DNA of 64,000 bases. Origin: Nocardioides dongkuii (GTDB lineage: Bacteria; Actinomycetota; Actinomycetes; Propionibacteriales; Nocardioidaceae). A program made the position numbers and the translations under genes. The stretch spans positions 3,160,001 to 3,224,000 of the forward strand of contig NZ_CP059903.1 in the NCBI RefSeq assembly GCF_014127485.1. Reading direction: 5' to 3'. The notes under the pieces are model-generated. The model was given only the letters and a program-made list of their open reading frames with translations. It ran no database searches and was not told the DNA's origin. Position 1 is the stretch's first letter, and every line of letters begins with the position of its first letter. Below, in pieces: positions 62,416 to 64,000 of this stretch.

Positions 62416-63570
62416 GTGGACCGACCGACCCCCGAGGAGTACCAGCCTCGGCTGACCCCGTGGGGCCACGTCTGGCGCACCCTGCTGTCGGTCCTGATCA
62501 GCGGCGCCGTCTGGGCGACGGTCGTCGGGCGGCAGTCCGAGCCGATGCGGTACGCCGACGTGGCGCTCGGCCTGGTCGCGTTCGGCGTGGTGCTGCTCCG
62601 CCGGCGGTGGCCGGTCGGGGTGGCGCTGGCGACCAACCTGCTCGGCACCTTCTCGGCGCTCGCCGCCGGACCCGCGACGCTCGCCCTGGTGTCCCTGGCG
62701 ACCGAGCGGCGGTGGAGCCGGATCGTCCCGGTCGCCGGGCTGGCCTTCGCCTCGGCCCAGGTCTTCGCCGTCCTCAATCCCACCACCGAGGACGACCCGT
62801 GGTGGCTCACCACCGCGATGAACCTGATCGTGATCGCCGCGGTGACCGCCTGGGGCATGTACCTCGGGTCGCGCCGCGAGCTGATCTGCACCCTGCGCTC
62901 GCGGGCCGAGCGCGCGGAGGCCGAGCAGGAGCTGCTCGCCGTGCACGCCCGCGACAACGAGCGCGCCCGGATCGCGCGGGAGATGCACGACGTGCTCGCC
63001 CACCGGATCTCCCAGATCTCGCTGCACGCGGGGGCCCTCGGGTTCCGCGAGGACCTCACCGCCGACGAGATGCGCGCCAGTGCGGGCATCGTCCAGGAGG
63101 CCGCGCACGAGGCGCTGACCGACCTGCGGGCCGTGCTCGGCGTGCTGCGCGACACCGACACCGGCGAGCTCTTGCACAGCCCGCAGCCGACGTACGCCGA
63201 CCTCCCGGGGCTGGTCGAGGAGGCCCGGGCGGCCGGCACCCGGGTGGAGTACGACGACCTGGTCGCGCACGCCGAGGACGTGCCGGCCTCGGTCGGGCGG
63301 ACGCTCTACCGGATCGTCCAGGAGGGCATCACCAACGCCCGCAAGCACGCGCCGGGCGCGACCCTGTCGATCCGGGTGAGCGGGTCGCCCGACGACGGGA
63401 TCGCTGTCGTGCTGCGCAACCCGGTCGGCTTCGGCCCCTCGCGCACGCCCGGGTCGGGGCTGGGCCTGGTCGGGCTGGCGGAGCGGGCGGTGCTGCGCGG
63501 CGGCCGTCTCGAGCACCGGCACGAGGGGTCCGCCTTCGTGCTCCGAGGATGGATACCGTGGGCCGCATGA
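62416..63570 (+). CDS. DesK/NarX-type sensor histidine kinase
   Basis: A 384-residue sensor. The N-terminal third has about four to five hydrophobic helices ([41 protein letters not shown]). The cytoplasmic part has a coiled linker, HisKA_3 with [16 protein letters not shown] (phospho-His) and HATPase_c with [13 protein letters not shown]. It should phosphorylate the regulator at 63567 and, by position, control the divergent ABC exporter. Confidence 0.92.
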   Translation: MDRPTPEEYQPRLTPWGHVWRTLLSVLISGAVWATVVGRQSEPMRYADVALGLVAFGVVLLRRRWPVGVALATNLLGTFSALAAGPATLALVSLATERRWSRIVPVAGLAFASAQVFAVLNPTTEDDPWWLTTAMNLIVIAAVTAWGMYLGSRRELICTLRSRAERAEAEQELLAVHARDNERARIAREMHDVLAHRISQISLHAGALGFREDLTADEMRASAGIVQEAAHEALTDLRAVLGVLRDTDTGELLHSPQPTYADLPGLVEEARAAGTRVEYDDLVAHAEDVPASVGRTLYRIVQEGITNARKHAPGATLSIRVSGSPDDGIAVVLRNPVGFGPSRTPGSGLGLVGLAERAVLRGGRLEHRHEGSAFVLRGWIPWAA

Positions 63571-64000
63571 CCATACGCGTCCTGGTGGTCGACGACGACC
63601 CGCTGGTGCGCTCGGCGCTCCGGCTGATGCTCGGCGGGCAGCCGGACGTCGAGGTGGTCGGCGAGGCCGCCGACGGCCGGGAGGGCCTCGCGCTGGCGGA
63701 GTCCCTGCGGCCCGACGTCGTGCTGATGGACATCCGGATGCCGGTCCTCAACGGGCTGGAGGCCACCCGCGAGCTGCAGCGCGCCGCACGCCCCCCGCAC
63801 GTCATCGTGCTCACCACCTTCGACGCCGACGACCACGTCGTCGAGGCGCTCGCGGCGGGCGCCGACGGGTTCCTGCTCAAGGACACCCCGCCGCCGCAGA
63901 TCCTCGACGCGATCCGCACGGTGGCGGCCGGCGACCCGATGCTCTCCCCCTCCGCCACCCGCACGCTGATCGACCGGCTCCGCGCCGGCACGTCCACGGA
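63567..64000 (+). CDS. NarL/LuxR-family response regulator, 5' part (cut by window edge)
   Basis: The first 144 codons are visible. Receiver domain: [20 protein letters not shown], phospho-acceptor Asp55 in [25 protein letters not shown] and LLKDTPP with the conserved Lys. The LuxR-type DNA-binding domain lies beyond the edge. Its ATG overlaps the kinase stop (ATGA). Confidence 0.93.
   Translation, partial: MTIRVLVVDDDPLVRSALRLMLGGQPDVEVVGEAADGREGLALAESLRPDVVLMDIRMPVLNGLEATRELQRAARPPHVIVLTTFDADDHVVEALAAGADGFLLKDTPPPQILDAIRTVAAGDPMLSPSATRTLIDRLRAGTST

Overview
The window is GC-rich chromosomal DNA with almost no gaps between genes. Third positions are strongly G/C, GTG starts are common, and genes often overlap by 1-4 nt (ATGA, GTGA, TAGTG, TGATG). 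The gene set fits an actinobacterium of the Nocardioidaceae type: single-chain glycyl-tRNA synthetase, LCP protein, DUF5937 regulator, a GroES-family protein next to a DUF3618 protein, DUF6629, and a Nur-like nickel box. The genus is inferred, not proven.

Layout. 1-9 kb: 5' part of tyrS, a receptor-type Ser/Thr kinase, a hybrid histidine kinase carrying its whole phosphorelay (PAS-PAS-GAF-HK-REC-REC-Hpt), a small membrane protein, a secreted serine hydrolase and a NarL/DesR-type two-component pair. 9-11 kb: a decayed stretch, a YCII protein, DUF6629 and tRNA-Met(CAT). 11-15.4 kb: a parallel beta-helix lipoprotein and a secreted GH3 enzyme. 15.6-25.4 kb: DUF5937 regulator divergent from an MFS transporter across a clear palindrome, two CNNM/CBS membrane proteins, an LCP cell-wall ligase, a PIG-L deacetylase and TrkH/TrkA potassium uptake.

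25.35-35.1 kb is the accessory part, with looser packing and lower GC. It holds a large secreted GH106-type enzyme flanked by two copies of a small membrane-protein gene in the same orientation (one truncated), a decayed TetR gene, secreted proteins of unknown function, a dead precursor-like gene followed by an intact two-TM protein, a broken IS3-family element, and a 16-bp sequence repeated three times beside inverted repeats, two copies framing a two-gene segment.

35.1-64 kb returns to core genome: DoxX-like protein, tRNA-Asn(GTT), dnaG, a hydroxyacid dehydrogenase, dgt, a secreted SH3 protein, dusB, a lipoprotein and glyS; a znuABC-zur operon with two Zur-type boxes and an apparently leaderless start; a GntP permease, an SDR-like protein without its catalytic tyrosine and a DHA2 exporter; GroES/DUF3618; a CbiMNQO-type metal ECF transporter behind a Nur-type box, divergent from a BCP peroxiredoxin; tRNA-Leu(TAG), a PlsC-like acyltransferase, a classical SDR, a BASS transporter, rdgB-rph, an ABC exporter and the two-component pair beside it, the last gene cut by the window edge.

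The strongest regulatory signals are operator-like sequences: Zur boxes before znuA, a Nur box before cbiM, an ATGTAGC-N5-GCTACAT palindrome at the DUF5937/MFS divergence, and a LacI-like operator before the GH106 gene. I saw no CRISPR array, rRNA, complete mobile element or recognisable defence system.
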